Below, in pieces: positions 44,385 to 51,871 of a DNA stretch of 64,000 nt. The stretch covers positions 434,001-498,000 of the forward strand of contig NZ_CABPSP010000001.1 of assembly GCF_902459765.1 (NCBI RefSeq). Reading direction: 5' to 3'. Each line of letters opens with the position of its first letter. Within the stretch, counting starts at the first letter, position 1. A program made the translations under genes and the position numbers. This DNA is from Pandoraea anapnoica. GTDB lineage: Bacteria; Pseudomonadota; Gammaproteobacteria; Burkholderiales; Burkholderiaceae. The notes under the pieces were generated by a model that did no database searches, was not told where the DNA came from, and saw nothing but the letters and a program-made list of their open reading frames with translations.

Positions 44385-45340
44385 CGACTTACACCGTTGC
44401 CCCACGCACAGGCCATCCGACGCTGCTGTACTCGGAGCTTGATCTCGACATCGACAACCTGAAGGCCGATATCGCTGTGCTCGGTATGCCGTACGGCGCG
44501 CCGTATGCTGCGTCCGACTTCAGCAACGATCAGACGAATGCGCCGTCCGCAATTCGTCAGGCGACGGACCGTGTGGTGCGCCGTCCCGAACACTACGACT
44601 TCGATATCGACGGCCCGCTGCTGCAAGGACGCAAGGACATTCGTTTCGTCGACTGCGGCGACATCGTGCCCGACCTGTCGAAGCCGGGCGAACACTATGC
44701 ACGCGCCGAAGCGGCGGTACGTCGTATCGCAGCGGGTGGTGCGATGCCCATTGTGCTCGGCGGCGACCACGGCATCACCACGCCCGTACTGCGCGGTCTC
44801 GATCAGAAAGGGCCGATCACGCTGGTGCACATCGATGCGCATCTGGACTGGCGCGACGAAGTGAACGGTGTGCGCGAAGGCTTGTCGAGCCCCATTCGCC
44901 GGGCGTCGGAAATGGCGCACGTGGATCGCATCATCCAGATCGGATTGCGTGCACAGGGCAGCGGCCGTCCGGCGGACCTGGCGGCGGCCCGCGAGTACGG
45001 TGCAGAGCTGGTGACGGCGTACGAATTGCACGACATCGGCATGGACGCCGTACTCGATCGCATTCCCGACGGCGGCAACTACTACCTCACCATCGACGCC
45101 GACGGACTCGATCCGTCGACCATGCCCGCGGTGGCCGGTCCGGCCCCGGGCGGCGTGACCTTCGTGCAGGCGCGCAAGCTGATTCACGGTCTGGTGCGCA
45201 AGGGGCGCGTGGTCGGCATGGACATCGTCGAGATTCAGCCGGAGAAGGATGACGCGAACCTGATTTCGTGCGTGACGGCCGGCCGTCTGATCCTCAACCT
45301 GATCGGCGCGTCGATTCGCGCAGGGCACTACGACAAATGA
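44381..45340 (+). CDS. Agmatinase/arginase-family ureohydrolase
   Basis: A 319-residue binuclear manganese enzyme that hydrolyses a guanidino group to urea and an amine. All six metal ligands are visible: His130 (VLGGDHGI), Asp152, His154 and Asp156 (IDAHLDWRD), Asp239 and Asp241 (TIDADGLDP). The order and spacing are those of agmatinases and guanidinobutyrase/guanidinopropionase types. Tyr and Asn in the GAPYAASDFSNDQTNAP region differ from classical agmatinase loops, so substrate is open. The enzyme is encoded inside an amino-acid-type importer operon, between permease and ATPase, which implies it acts on the imported solute. Confidence 0.92.
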   Translation: MTTYTVAPRTGHPTLLYSELDLDIDNLKADIAVLGMPYGAPYAASDFSNDQTNAPSAIRQATDRVVRRPEHYDFDIDGPLLQGRKDIRFVDCGDIVPDLSKPGEHYARAEAAVRRIAAGGAMPIVLGGDHGITTPVLRGLDQKGPITLVHIDAHLDWRDEVNGVREGLSSPIRRASEMAHVDRIIQIGLRAQGSGRPADLAAAREYGAELVTAYELHDIGMDAVLDRIPDGGNYYLTIDADGLDPSTMPAVAGPAPGGVTFVQARKLIHGLVRKGRVVGMDIVEIQPEKDDANLISCVTAGRLILNLIGASIRAGHYDK

Positions 45341-46083
45341 GCACCGCACAACCCATCATCGAGATTCGCGACGTCGACAAGTGGTACGGCGCGCACCACG
45401 TGCTCAAGCAATGCTCGACGCATGTCGGGAAAGGCGAGATCGTGGTGGTGTGCGGGCCATCCGGCTCGGGCAAGTCGACGCTGATCAAGACCGTCAACGC
45501 GCTGGAGCCGTTCCAGAAGGGCGACGTTGTGGTGGCGGGCACGTCGCTCACCGCGAAGTCGACCAATCTGCCGAAGCTGCGCAGCAAGGTCGGCATGGTC
45601 TTCCAGCATTTCGAGCTATTCCCGCATCTGGATCTGACGCGCAATCTCACGCTCGCGCAACAGATCGTGCTCGGGCGCGACGCCGATTCTGCGCGCACCA
45701 AGGCGCGGGCGTTGCTCGATCGCGTGGGGCTGTCGGCGCACGCGCACAAGTATCCGGGGCAATTATCGGGCGGTCAGCAGCAACGCGTCGCCATCGCGCG
45801 GGCGTTGTCGATGGACCCGATGGCCATGCTGTTCGATGAACCGACGTCGGCGCTCGATCCGGAAATGGTCAACGAAGTGCTCGACGTGATGGTCGAACTC
45901 GCCCGCGAGGGCATGACGATGATGGTCGTCACGCACGAGATGGGCTTCGCGCGACGCGTGGCGCATCGCGTGGTGTTCATGGAGGACGGCGCGATCATCG
46001 AGGACAGTCCGACCGACGTGTTTTTCAACGAAGCCGCCAGTCCTGCCGCAAAGCGCTTCCTCTCCAAGATTCTGGCGCACTGA
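45337..46083 (+). CDS. ATP-binding protein of the polar amino-acid-type importer
   Basis: A 248-residue ABC ATPase of the GlnQ/HisP type. Walker A is [20 protein letters not shown], the Q-loop is VGMVFQHFELFPHL, the signature is LSGGQQQRVAIARAL, Walker B is AMLFDEPTSALDPEM, and the H-loop is MVVTHEMGFARRVAHRVVFM. The ATG overlaps the ureohydrolase stop by four bases. It energises the importer made by the two permeases and the Tat-exported binding protein. The upstream extension of the frame runs antisense-free through the ureohydrolase gene and is not used. Confidence 0.96.
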   Translation: MSTAQPIIEIRDVDKWYGAHHVLKQCSTHVGKGEIVVVCGPSGSGKSTLIKTVNALEPFQKGDVVVAGTSLTAKSTNLPKLRSKVGMVFQHFELFPHLDLTRNLTLAQQIVLGRDADSARTKARALLDRVGLSAHAHKYPGQLSGGQQQRVAIARALSMDPMAMLFDEPTSALDPEMVNEVLDVMVELAREGMTMMVVTHEMGFARRVAHRVVFMEDGAIIEDSPTDVFFNEAASPAAKRFLSKILAH

Positions 46084-46119
46084 CTGCGCCGTCGACTTCA
46101 AACAGAAAGACGAGACAAC

Positions 46120-46533
46120 ATGACGCACACCCGCATCCGCAAGTTCAACACCCGCGAGACCTATCCGGAACAGAAGCTCGACAACGATCTATGTCAGGCG
46201 GTGATCGCCGGGGACACGATCTATCTGCGCGGGCAGATCGGACAGGATCTCGATACGCGCGAGTCCGTCGGCATTGGCGACGTGACGGCACAGACCGAAC
46301 GCGCCATGGCTAACGTGAAGATGCTGCTGGACGAATGCGGCAGCCAGCTCGCGGATATCTGCAAGGTGACGGTGTATATCGTCGATCCGCGCTATCGCGA
46401 GGCCGTCTACAACGTCATGGGACGCTGGCTCAAGGGCGTGTTCCCGGTGTCGACGGGCATCGTGGTGCAGGCGCTGGCGCGTCCTGAGTGGTTGGTGGAG
46501 ATCGATGTGACGGCGGTGAAAGCGTCCGCTTGA
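46120..46533 (+). CDS. RidA-family protein (Rid/YjgF/UK114)
   Basis: A 137-residue trimeric Rid-family protein. Conserved features are YPEQKLDNDLCQAVIAGDTIYLRGQIGQDL near the N-terminus, then LLDECGSQLADICKVTVYIVDPRYREAVYNVMGRW, and near the C-terminus PVSTGIVVQALARPEWLVEIDVTAV. The usual arginine of the active RidA site appears as ARPEWLVEID in place of ALPxxxxVEIE, so subgroup assignment is uncertain. RidA deaminates reactive enamines and imines formed by amino-acid oxidation. It is last in the operon, 36 bases after the ATPase, and ends before a strong terminator. Confidence 0.9.
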   Translation: MTHTRIRKFNTRETYPEQKLDNDLCQAVIAGDTIYLRGQIGQDLDTRESVGIGDVTAQTERAMANVKMLLDECGSQLADICKVTVYIVDPRYREAVYNVMGRWLKGVFPVSTGIVVQALARPEWLVEIDVTAVKASA

Positions 46534-46555
46534 GTTGCAGGGGACGTATGAATGA

Positions 46556-46587
46556 AAAGCGGCCGACGCGTGTGCGTCGGCCGCTTT
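46556..46587. terminator. Strong terminator after RidA
   Basis: AAAGCGGCCGACGC, loop GTGT, GCGTCGGCCGCTTT: a perfect 14-bp stem followed by GCTTTG. It begins 23 bases after the ridA stop and lies before the convergent next gene. Its symmetry with A and T ends makes it usable on both strands. Confidence 0.88.
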
Positions 46588-46611
46588 GCTTTGCGGGGTC
46601 AGACGGGCGGG

Positions 46612-47193
46612 CTAGAAGCGCCGTTTGACGTACACGGTCGCGCCGATGTCGTGTTGTCCGAGGAGTGGCACTTTAGCGCTGGCGGAAACTGTCCAGTCGT
46701 CGGTCTTCAGCGATATTCCACGCTTCGGGTCAGAGCCAAGCTTGTCGTCAACATTGTTCCATTCGACCATCGACAGACGCGGCGATCGGTTCGGGCCGAT
46801 GGTTAGATAACTTTGTTGCGCCTTTCCGGCGGACGGGGCGGGCGACGTCTCGATCCAGTCCACACGCCGGCTGTCGTTGACAGGTGTCGCGCTGTTGATG
46901 GCCTCGATGCGCGTGTAGAGCAGAGCAGTGGCGTCGGCACGCGCCATCGCATCGATACGGTCTGGGGTTTCAGGCCCTTCGCGTCCGAAGGGATAGAGCG
47001 TGACGGGAACGGCCGGGACCGCTGCGACAGACACAGGGGGCGGTGGCGGCTCGACACGAACGGGCAGGGGAGACGGGCCAAGATTGGCCATCATCATCTG
47101 TTCGGATGAGCCCGTGCTGGCACCATCAGCAATCGCCACGCTGCTGAGCGTGGCGACACAGGCGCCGATCATCCATTTATTTAGGCACGTCAT
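46612..47193 (-). CDS. Exported protein of unknown function
   Basis: A 193-residue protein with an N-terminal signal sequence (NKWMIGACVATLSSVAIADG, cleavage near residue 23). Then comes a proline-rich linker (VRVEPPPPPVSVAAVPAVP, about residues 47-65) and a region with beta-type alternation. It ends in GATVYVKRRF; the terminal phenylalanine resembles an outer-membrane protein signal, but the protein is too short for a normal barrel. GGGAGG lies 7 bases before the chosen ATG 47193; the ATG at 47199 would be too close to it. No homologous family is recognised. It may be a small outer-membrane or periplasmic protein. Confidence 0.6.
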   Translation of the reverse strand: MTCLNKWMIGACVATLSSVAIADGASTGSSEQMMMANLGPSPLPVRVEPPPPPVSVAAVPAVPVTLYPFGREGPETPDRIDAMARADATALLYTRIEAINSATPVNDSRRVDWIETSPAPSAGKAQQSYLTIGPNRSPRLSMVEWNNVDDKLGSDPKRGISLKTDDWTVSASAKVPLLGQHDIGATVYVKRRF

Positions 47194-47482
47194 GGACATG
47201 CCTCCCGTGAAGGAATGGAAACGCTAGTTCGCTGGCCCCATTTTTACCTTCGGACGGCGTGCTTTTTTCACTTCACAAACTTTGTATTACGAACCGTCTT
47301 GCGCTGTTTGCCGCGCGCCGTATGCACTTAGGAAGTGTAGTCAGTCATTTGCATCGCGCTACCCCAATTTGTACGGGGTTCATGCTGCATTGCGGATAAC
47401 GCCGTCGCTCAGGCCCGCCAGTCAAGACCCCGATGTATGAACTGTCAGAATGGCTTCGGGTATATCCCGACATTTTTCGGCT
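47194..47482. promoter_or_regulatory. Non-coding gap
   Basis: About 290 bases between the exported protein and the HxlR gene. It holds no convincing frame. An imperfect CCCC/GGGG hairpin is at 47361-47379. The stretch is AT-richer than its surroundings and probably contains the promoter of the exported-protein gene. Confidence 0.4.
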
Positions 47483-47809
47483 TCAGACCTTCTCGTCACG
47501 CGCCTTCAGCCAAAGCCCGAATTCCTTCATCACTTCGACCACGGGACGCAGTCGCTCGCCGTCGGTCGACAACGCATATTCGACTTTGACGGGCGAGGTC
47601 GGATACACGGTGCGAGTGATCAGTCCGGCGTCCTCCAGCGCACGAAGGTCGAGCGTGAGCATGCGCTGCGAAATGCCGGGGACATCGCGCCGCAGATCGT
47701 TGAACCGTTTGGGGCCGTCGAGCAGATACGACACGAGGAGCAGTCGCCATCTCCCGCCGAGAACACGCATGGATTCTTCCACCGAACAGCCGGACAGATT
47801 CTCTTTCAT
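47483..47809 (-). CDS. HxlR-family transcriptional regulator
   Basis: A 108-residue one-domain winged-helix regulator. The N-terminal cysteine segment is MKENLSGCSVEESMRVLGGRWRLLLVSYLLDGPKRFNDLRRDVPGISQRMLTLDLRALEDAGLI, with HxlR-type wing YPTSPVKVEYALSTDGERLRPVV. Cys8 at the typical HxlR sensor position suggests redox or electrophile sensing. It is divergent from a glutathione S-transferase gene across 122 AT-rich bases with an imperfect inverted repeat, so it probably represses or activates that gene. Confidence 0.9.
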   Translation of the reverse strand: MKENLSGCSVEESMRVLGGRWRLLLVSYLLDGPKRFNDLRRDVPGISQRMLTLDLRALEDAGLITRTVYPTSPVKVEYALSTDGERLRPVVEVMKEFGLWLKARDEKV

Positions 47810-47824
47810 CAGGCACTCACATTT

Positions 47825-47865
47825 CTAAAAGTCGGTATATTTTTTGTACTTATATGACATTTTAG
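47825..47865. promoter_or_regulatory. Probable HxlR operator and divergent promoter region
   Basis: An imperfect inverted repeat: CTAAAA-GTC-GG-TATA on the left and TATA-TGAC-A-TTTTAG on the right, within a strongly AT-rich 40-bp segment. It lies between the HxlR and GST genes, 16 bases before the HxlR start. Symmetry with one-base slippage makes the exact site uncertain. Confidence 0.55.
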
Positions 47866-47931
47866 TGCCTTCTTTATTTTTTATACCATTTGCCTAGAAT
47901 GACCCCCCGAACCACTACTTCGGGAATCCTC

Positions 47932-48585
47932 ATGAAGCTTTATTACGTGCCGGGCGCTTGCTCGCTTTCGCCTCATATCGTGCTCAATGAACTGGAGGCG
48001 GATTTTTCTCTGGTGAAGGTCGACTACAAAACGCATACGACAGAAGACGGCCGGGACTTTTACGCACTCAGTCCCTTCGGCTATGTCCCGCTGCTGGAGT
48101 TGGCTGACGGCACCCGGCTTCGCGAAGGTCCGGCGATCGTGCAGTACCTGGCGGACCGCAAGCCTGAGCGGGCACTGGCACCCGCGAACGGATCGCTCGA
48201 TCGCTACCGACTTCAGGAGTGGCTGAACTTCCTCAGCACGGAAATCCACAAGGGCTTCATTCCGCTGCTCTATGCTGTGCTCGCGGGGAAGTACGGCACC
48301 GAGTCGGCAAAGCCGAAGCTGGAGGCTCGCTTCAAATGGATCGACGAGCAGTTGGCGGAACGGGAATATCTGATGGGCGACGACTTCACCGTTGCCGATG
48401 CTTACCTGTTCACGCTCACGCAATGGGGGCAGGCGTCATGGCTTCAGTCCGTCTACAAGGCGAACATCCACTTCGACGATCTGCCCCATTTGCAGCGCTG
48501 GTACCGCCGCGTGCTGGCGCGTCCCGCCGTGCAGCGAGCGCTTGAGGCCGAGGGCCTCGCGATGAGGCCGCTGAATTTCGCTTAA
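47932..48585 (+). CDS. Glutathione S-transferase, beta/GstA-like
   Basis: A 217-residue GST. The thioredoxin-fold N-terminus reads MKLYYVPGACSLSPHIVLNE, with the Cys10 and Ser typical of bacterial beta-class enzymes. PLLELADGTRLREGPAIVQYLAD contains the cis-Pro and the glutathione Glu-Gly contact. The helical C-terminal domain has FTVADAYLFTLTQW. It conjugates glutathione to electrophiles in the cytosol. The upstream frame extension of 14 codons has no ribosome site and is dropped. It is divergent from the HxlR regulator, which probably controls it in response to electrophile stress. Confidence 0.92.
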   Translation: MKLYYVPGACSLSPHIVLNELEADFSLVKVDYKTHTTEDGRDFYALSPFGYVPLLELADGTRLREGPAIVQYLADRKPERALAPANGSLDRYRLQEWLNFLSTEIHKGFIPLLYAVLAGKYGTESAKPKLEARFKWIDEQLAEREYLMGDDFTVADAYLFTLTQWGQASWLQSVYKANIHFDDLPHLQRWYRRVLARPAVQRALEAEGLAMRPLNFA

Positions 48586-48591
48586 TGCCGC

Positions 48592-49323
48592 TTATTCAGC
48601 CGGTGCGACGCTCACGCCCGTGATGCTATGTCGCTTCATGGCGTTGGCCACGAAGCCTTCGCGCTTCATGTCTTCCACGAACGTTTTGAGGTAAGCCAAC
48701 GCCGCTTCGCCGCGCGTGATCGGCACGCCCATCGCCTGACGAATGACCATGAAGCGTTCGTCCAGCAGGCGATAGCCGGTGAGGTCTGCCACATCCTGTT
48801 CCAATTGCTGCTTGACGCCGGCGGCCACTTCGCAGCCGGTGTCGATGAACGTCTTGATCACGCTCGGCGACGTCGGCGCACGCACGATTTCGGCGTGCTT
48901 GAGTTCGCGTGTCAGGAACAGGTCGTAGGCGCTGCCTTTTCCGACGACCACCCGAGTGCCTGCATGATCGACGTCCGCATTCGTTTTGAAGGGGGACGCG
49001 TCGCGCACAAGGTAATAGCCCTCGATGAGGACGTACGGCGAAGTGAAGCCGATCGTCGCAGCCCGGCGCGGATCGATGGCGAAGAAGCCCACGTCGGCCT
49101 GCTCGTTCGTGATCGTCTCCACGGATTTGGCTGCGGCGTCGACCACCACCAGTTTCAGTTCGACACCGAGCCGCTTTGCCAGTGCGCCCGCGAGATCGAC
49201 CGAGATGCCAGCGGGACGCGATTGTGCATCGACACCCGCGAGAATCGGATTGCCGAGATTGATGCAGGCACGCAGCACGCCAGTCGGTGCAAACGCTTCG
49301 AGCAAAGTACGGTCAGGCGTCAT
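48592..49323 (-). CDS. Type 3 substrate-binding-like protein lacking a signal peptide
   Basis: A 243-residue protein with the amino-acid-binding fold: GVLRACINLGNPILAGVDAQSRPAGISVDLAGALAKRLGVELKLVVVDAAAKSVETI is the standard first lobe, followed by QADVGFFAIDPRRAATIGFTSPYVLIEGYYLV. No signal peptide or lipobox precedes it; the start MTPDRTLLEAFAPTG leads directly into the domain, and the in-frame extension upstream is not hydrophobic. No permease or ATPase is adjacent. It may be a cytosolic ligand-binding protein, or may be exported without a visible signal. It converges on the GST gene 6 bases away. Confidence 0.78.
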   Translation of the reverse strand: MTPDRTLLEAFAPTGVLRACINLGNPILAGVDAQSRPAGISVDLAGALAKRLGVELKLVVVDAAAKSVETITNEQADVGFFAIDPRRAATIGFTSPYVLIEGYYLVRDASPFKTNADVDHAGTRVVVGKGSAYDLFLTRELKHAEIVRAPTSPSVIKTFIDTGCEVAAGVKQQLEQDVADLTGYRLLDERFMVIRQAMGVPITRGEAALAYLKTFVEDMKREGFVANAMKRHSITGVSVAPAE

Positions 49324-49399
49324 GATGGACTCGGAAGAGGAAAGGAAACGTGAAAGGTGACGGTTCGAGAATATCGGCAATCATGCCGATGGCGTTACC

Positions 49400-50158
49400 T
49401 CATGCGCCGGTGAGCGCCTTTGGCACGACGTAGCGCGAACCGTCGTATTCGAGCGTGACGTTTGCGCCCTTGGCGGTGCGTTCTTTGCTGGCGCAATCGT
49501 TGCGCGTCGGCTTGTTGGTCGTGGTGGTGGTCTTCTCGCTCACGACAAGTTTCGCATAGCCGTTTTTGCCTTCAGGGCCGACAGACACCGCACGCGATGT
49601 GTCGTCGAAGCTGCCAGCACAGTTGCCGTCCCATTCGCCGCCGCTCTTTTGCGTGGCGAGGTTATCGACGACCTTGCGCAGCGTCGCGCCATCGATGACG
49701 TAAAGGCTGAGCGACGTCTGCGAGAACGGATTCACGCGCGACGACCCTTCGAAGTTCGTGCGCACACCGAACGCCACCGTCTGCGGCGTCAGACGCCAAG
49801 GCGCGGTGTCGAGGGCAATGCCGCGCAACATGATGGCGTCCGACGTAATCGCGGCCTTCTCGAAGCGGTGCGCCAGGATCTTGCCGCTCTGGCTGTCGGC
49901 GACGACGACTTCCACGTCATAGACCTTGTCGTCGTCTGTGCCGCCCGGCTGCGCCATCGGCAGGACGGCGAGCGTCTGTGCCGGGTTCGCGGGCCAGACC
50001 TTGCAAGTCGCGAAGTCAGCGTCGACGGTGCGTCCCGGTTGCAGCCTCTTTGCCCATTCGTTCAGACGATCCTTGCAGTCGGCATGGGCAAGCAGTGGCA
50101 GGCAGAACAGGGCGGCGGCCAGGGCACGGCGCGCCAGCGTGGGTGAAGTCAGGGCCAT
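49400..50158 (-). CDS. Exported protein of unknown function
   Basis: A 252-residue protein. The N-terminal signal peptide (LARRALAAALFCLPLLAHA, cleavage before DCKDRLNEWA near residue 26) is followed by a predicted soluble, beta-rich domain. Four cysteines (about residues 27, 51, 178 and 219) could form two disulfides. It has a central FGVRTNFEGSSRVNPFSQTSLSLYVIDG segment and a threonine-rich loop (EKTTTTTNKPTRN). ATG 50158 directly precedes the signal; ATG 50194 would add 12 residues. No family is recognised. The product is probably periplasmic; its role is unknown. Confidence 0.62.
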   Translation of the reverse strand: MALTSPTLARRALAAALFCLPLLAHADCKDRLNEWAKRLQPGRTVDADFATCKVWPANPAQTLAVLPMAQPGGTDDDKVYDVEVVVADSQSGKILAHRFEKAAITSDAIMLRGIALDTAPWRLTPQTVAFGVRTNFEGSSRVNPFSQTSLSLYVIDGATLRKVVDNLATQKSGGEWDGNCAGSFDDTSRAVSVGPEGKNGYAKLVVSEKTTTTTNKPTRNDCASKERTAKGANVTLEYDGSRYVVPKALTGA

Positions 50159-50273
50159 AGGGGCAGTTGGAGAAACGAAGAAGGGAAGATGCATCAATTC
50201 TACTGATACGGAGCGATGAACTCCGTAACTGTTTTCCAAGGCAAGCTTCCCCGTCAACGCGTACTCGGATCGA

Positions 50274-50693
50274 TCAGTCAAGTTCGCTTACTGCAAGGTC
50301 GAAACCTTCGTCGAGCCATCCGGTAACACCGCCGATCATCACCTTCACTGGCCGTCCCAACTGGGCCAGCCGAATGGCGCCTCGCGTTGCACCATTGCAG
50401 TGCGGTCCCGCGCAGTAGGTGACGAAGAGCGTGTCGTGCGAATAGTCGGCGAGCTTCGACGCGATGATCTTGCCGTGCATCAAGTTCACGGCGCCAGGAA
50501 GGTGGCCGGAAGCAAACAGCGCCGGACTGCGAACATCGAGCAACACGAAGCCGGGCGATCCGCTTGCCAGCGCACTGGCAACATCGGAGCAATCGGTTTC
50601 GAATTGCAGCGACGCGCGAAAGTGGGTGAGTGCCGCAGTGCTCTCGGCGGCGGGGATGGCGGTAACGGCGTTATTCTCGATGAGGGTAGACAT
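50274..50693 (-). CDS. Rhodanese-like sulfurtransferase domain protein
   Basis: A 139-residue single rhodanese domain. FVLLDVRSPALFASGHLPGAVNL is the CH2A-type segment. The active-site loop holds Cys94 in TYCAGPHCNGA, with a second Cys99 five residues on; the C-terminal IGGVTGWLDEGF is the CH2B-type motif. It transfers sulfur from thiosulfate or a persulfide, or acts as a thiol-linked relay. It is divergent from the FtrA-type regulator across 126 bases. A rhodanese next to ftrA is a known arrangement, so this is probably the regulator's target gene. Confidence 0.9.
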   Translation of the reverse strand: MSTLIENNAVTAIPAAESTAALTHFRASLQFETDCSDVASALASGSPGFVLLDVRSPALFASGHLPGAVNLMHGKIIASKLADYSHDTLFVTYCAGPHCNGATRGAIRLAQLGRPVKVMIGGVTGWLDEGFDLAVSELD

Positions 50694-50819
50694 AGGTTTG
50701 GTCGAAAGAGGATGCGGTACGCGTGGTGCCCGGGGGGCGCGATTCGGGAGCCCTCATTTTGCCGTTTCACCGCTAAGCCGATAAGTGTCGCAAATGACAA
50801 TAACCGGTAACATTACGCC

Positions 50820-51794
50820 ATGGAAAATCGTCTTGTCGTTGCGCTGGCTTATGACCGGCTCTGTACGTTCGAATTTGGCTGCGTCACCGAATTGTTCGCT
50901 CTGGAGCGCCCCGAACTCGGCGTCGACTGGTACCGTTTCAGCGTTTGCGCTATCGAGCCCGGACCATTGCGTGCGGCCGGCGGCATCACCGTCACCGCGC
51001 CCTACGCGCTCAGGCGACTCGACAGTGCTGACACGATCGTGGTGCCCGGTTGGCGCGACCCGGATGAAGTGCCGCCTGAGGCACTGTTGAAAAAGATTCG
51101 AGCAGCTCATCGGCGCGGCGCACGTCTTTGCTCGATCTGTTCGGGCGTATTTGTATTGGCGGCGGCTGGCGTGCTCGACGGCAAGACGGTGACGACGCAC
51201 TGGCGCTACGCCGAGAAGCTTCGGCAGCGCTACCCGAATGTGCGCGTGCAGTCGGACGCGTTGTATGTCGACGAAGGTCAGATCATTACGTCCGCCGGAT
51301 CGGCGGCGGGGCTCGACATGCTCCTCCATCTGGTACGACGGGATTACGGCAGTGCAGTGGCCAATCGTGTTGCCCAGCGGCTTGTGGTGCCCCCGCACCG
51401 CGAGGGCGGTCAGGCACAGTTTGTGCCGCGGCCAATGCCACGCGACGAAAGCGGACGCCTGGCGAAGTTGATCGACTGGGCACGCCAACACCCGGCCTTA
51501 CCGCACACTCTGCGCTCGCTTGCCGAGCGGGCGGCAATGAGTCCACGCACCTTACAGCGGCATTTTCAGGACGCTACCGGCATGGCGCCCTACGAATGGC
51601 TGACGCACGAGCGTGTGGCGGTGGCGCGAGAGTTGCTCGAAGCGCAGCCGTCCATGCCGATGCTGCGCATCGCCGAGCTGGCAGGTTTCGGGTCGGAAGA
51701 ATCGATGCGCAGACACTTCCGACGCATCGCCCATACGAGTCCGGCCGCCTATCGGGAGAAGTTTGGCCACGACGCGCGGACGCGGAAGGTTTGA
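50820..51794 (+). CDS. ftrA: FtrA/GlxA-type AraC regulator with DJ-1/PfpI domain
   Basis: A 324-residue regulator. Residues about 1-190 form a DJ-1/PfpI-like domain (VVALAYDRLCTFEFGCVTELFAL; nucleophile-elbow-like LCSICSGVFVLAAAGVLDGKTVTTHW). Residues about 220-320 form the AraC DNA-binding domain, with helix-turn-helices in LRSLAERAAMSPRTLQRHFQ and MLRIAELAGFGSEESMRRHFRRI. Tandem cysteines in CSICSG may sense oxidants or sulfur species. FtrA homologues are associated with a rhodanese gene, which is divergent here. The target is inferred from that pairing. Confidence 0.9.
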   Translation: MENRLVVALAYDRLCTFEFGCVTELFALERPELGVDWYRFSVCAIEPGPLRAAGGITVTAPYALRRLDSADTIVVPGWRDPDEVPPEALLKKIRAAHRRGARLCSICSGVFVLAAAGVLDGKTVTTHWRYAEKLRQRYPNVRVQSDALYVDEGQIITSAGSAAGLDMLLHLVRRDYGSAVANRVAQRLVVPPHREGGQAQFVPRPMPRDESGRLAKLIDWARQHPALPHTLRSLAERAAMSPRTLQRHFQDATGMAPYEWLTHERVAVARELLEAQPSMPMLRIAELAGFGSEESMRRHFRRIAHTSPAAYREKFGHDARTRKV

Positions 51795-51871
51795 TGGGTA
51801 AACCCCCGCCTTGCGCGGGCATGCCTTCCAGATCGCCCGCGCCGTGAGGGCGCAGGCCCGTTGTCGCTGGA

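Noticed and set aside
47361-47379. CCCC/GGGG hairpin in the gap before the HxlR gene
   Set aside because: Four base pairs, not distinctive in GC-rich DNA.
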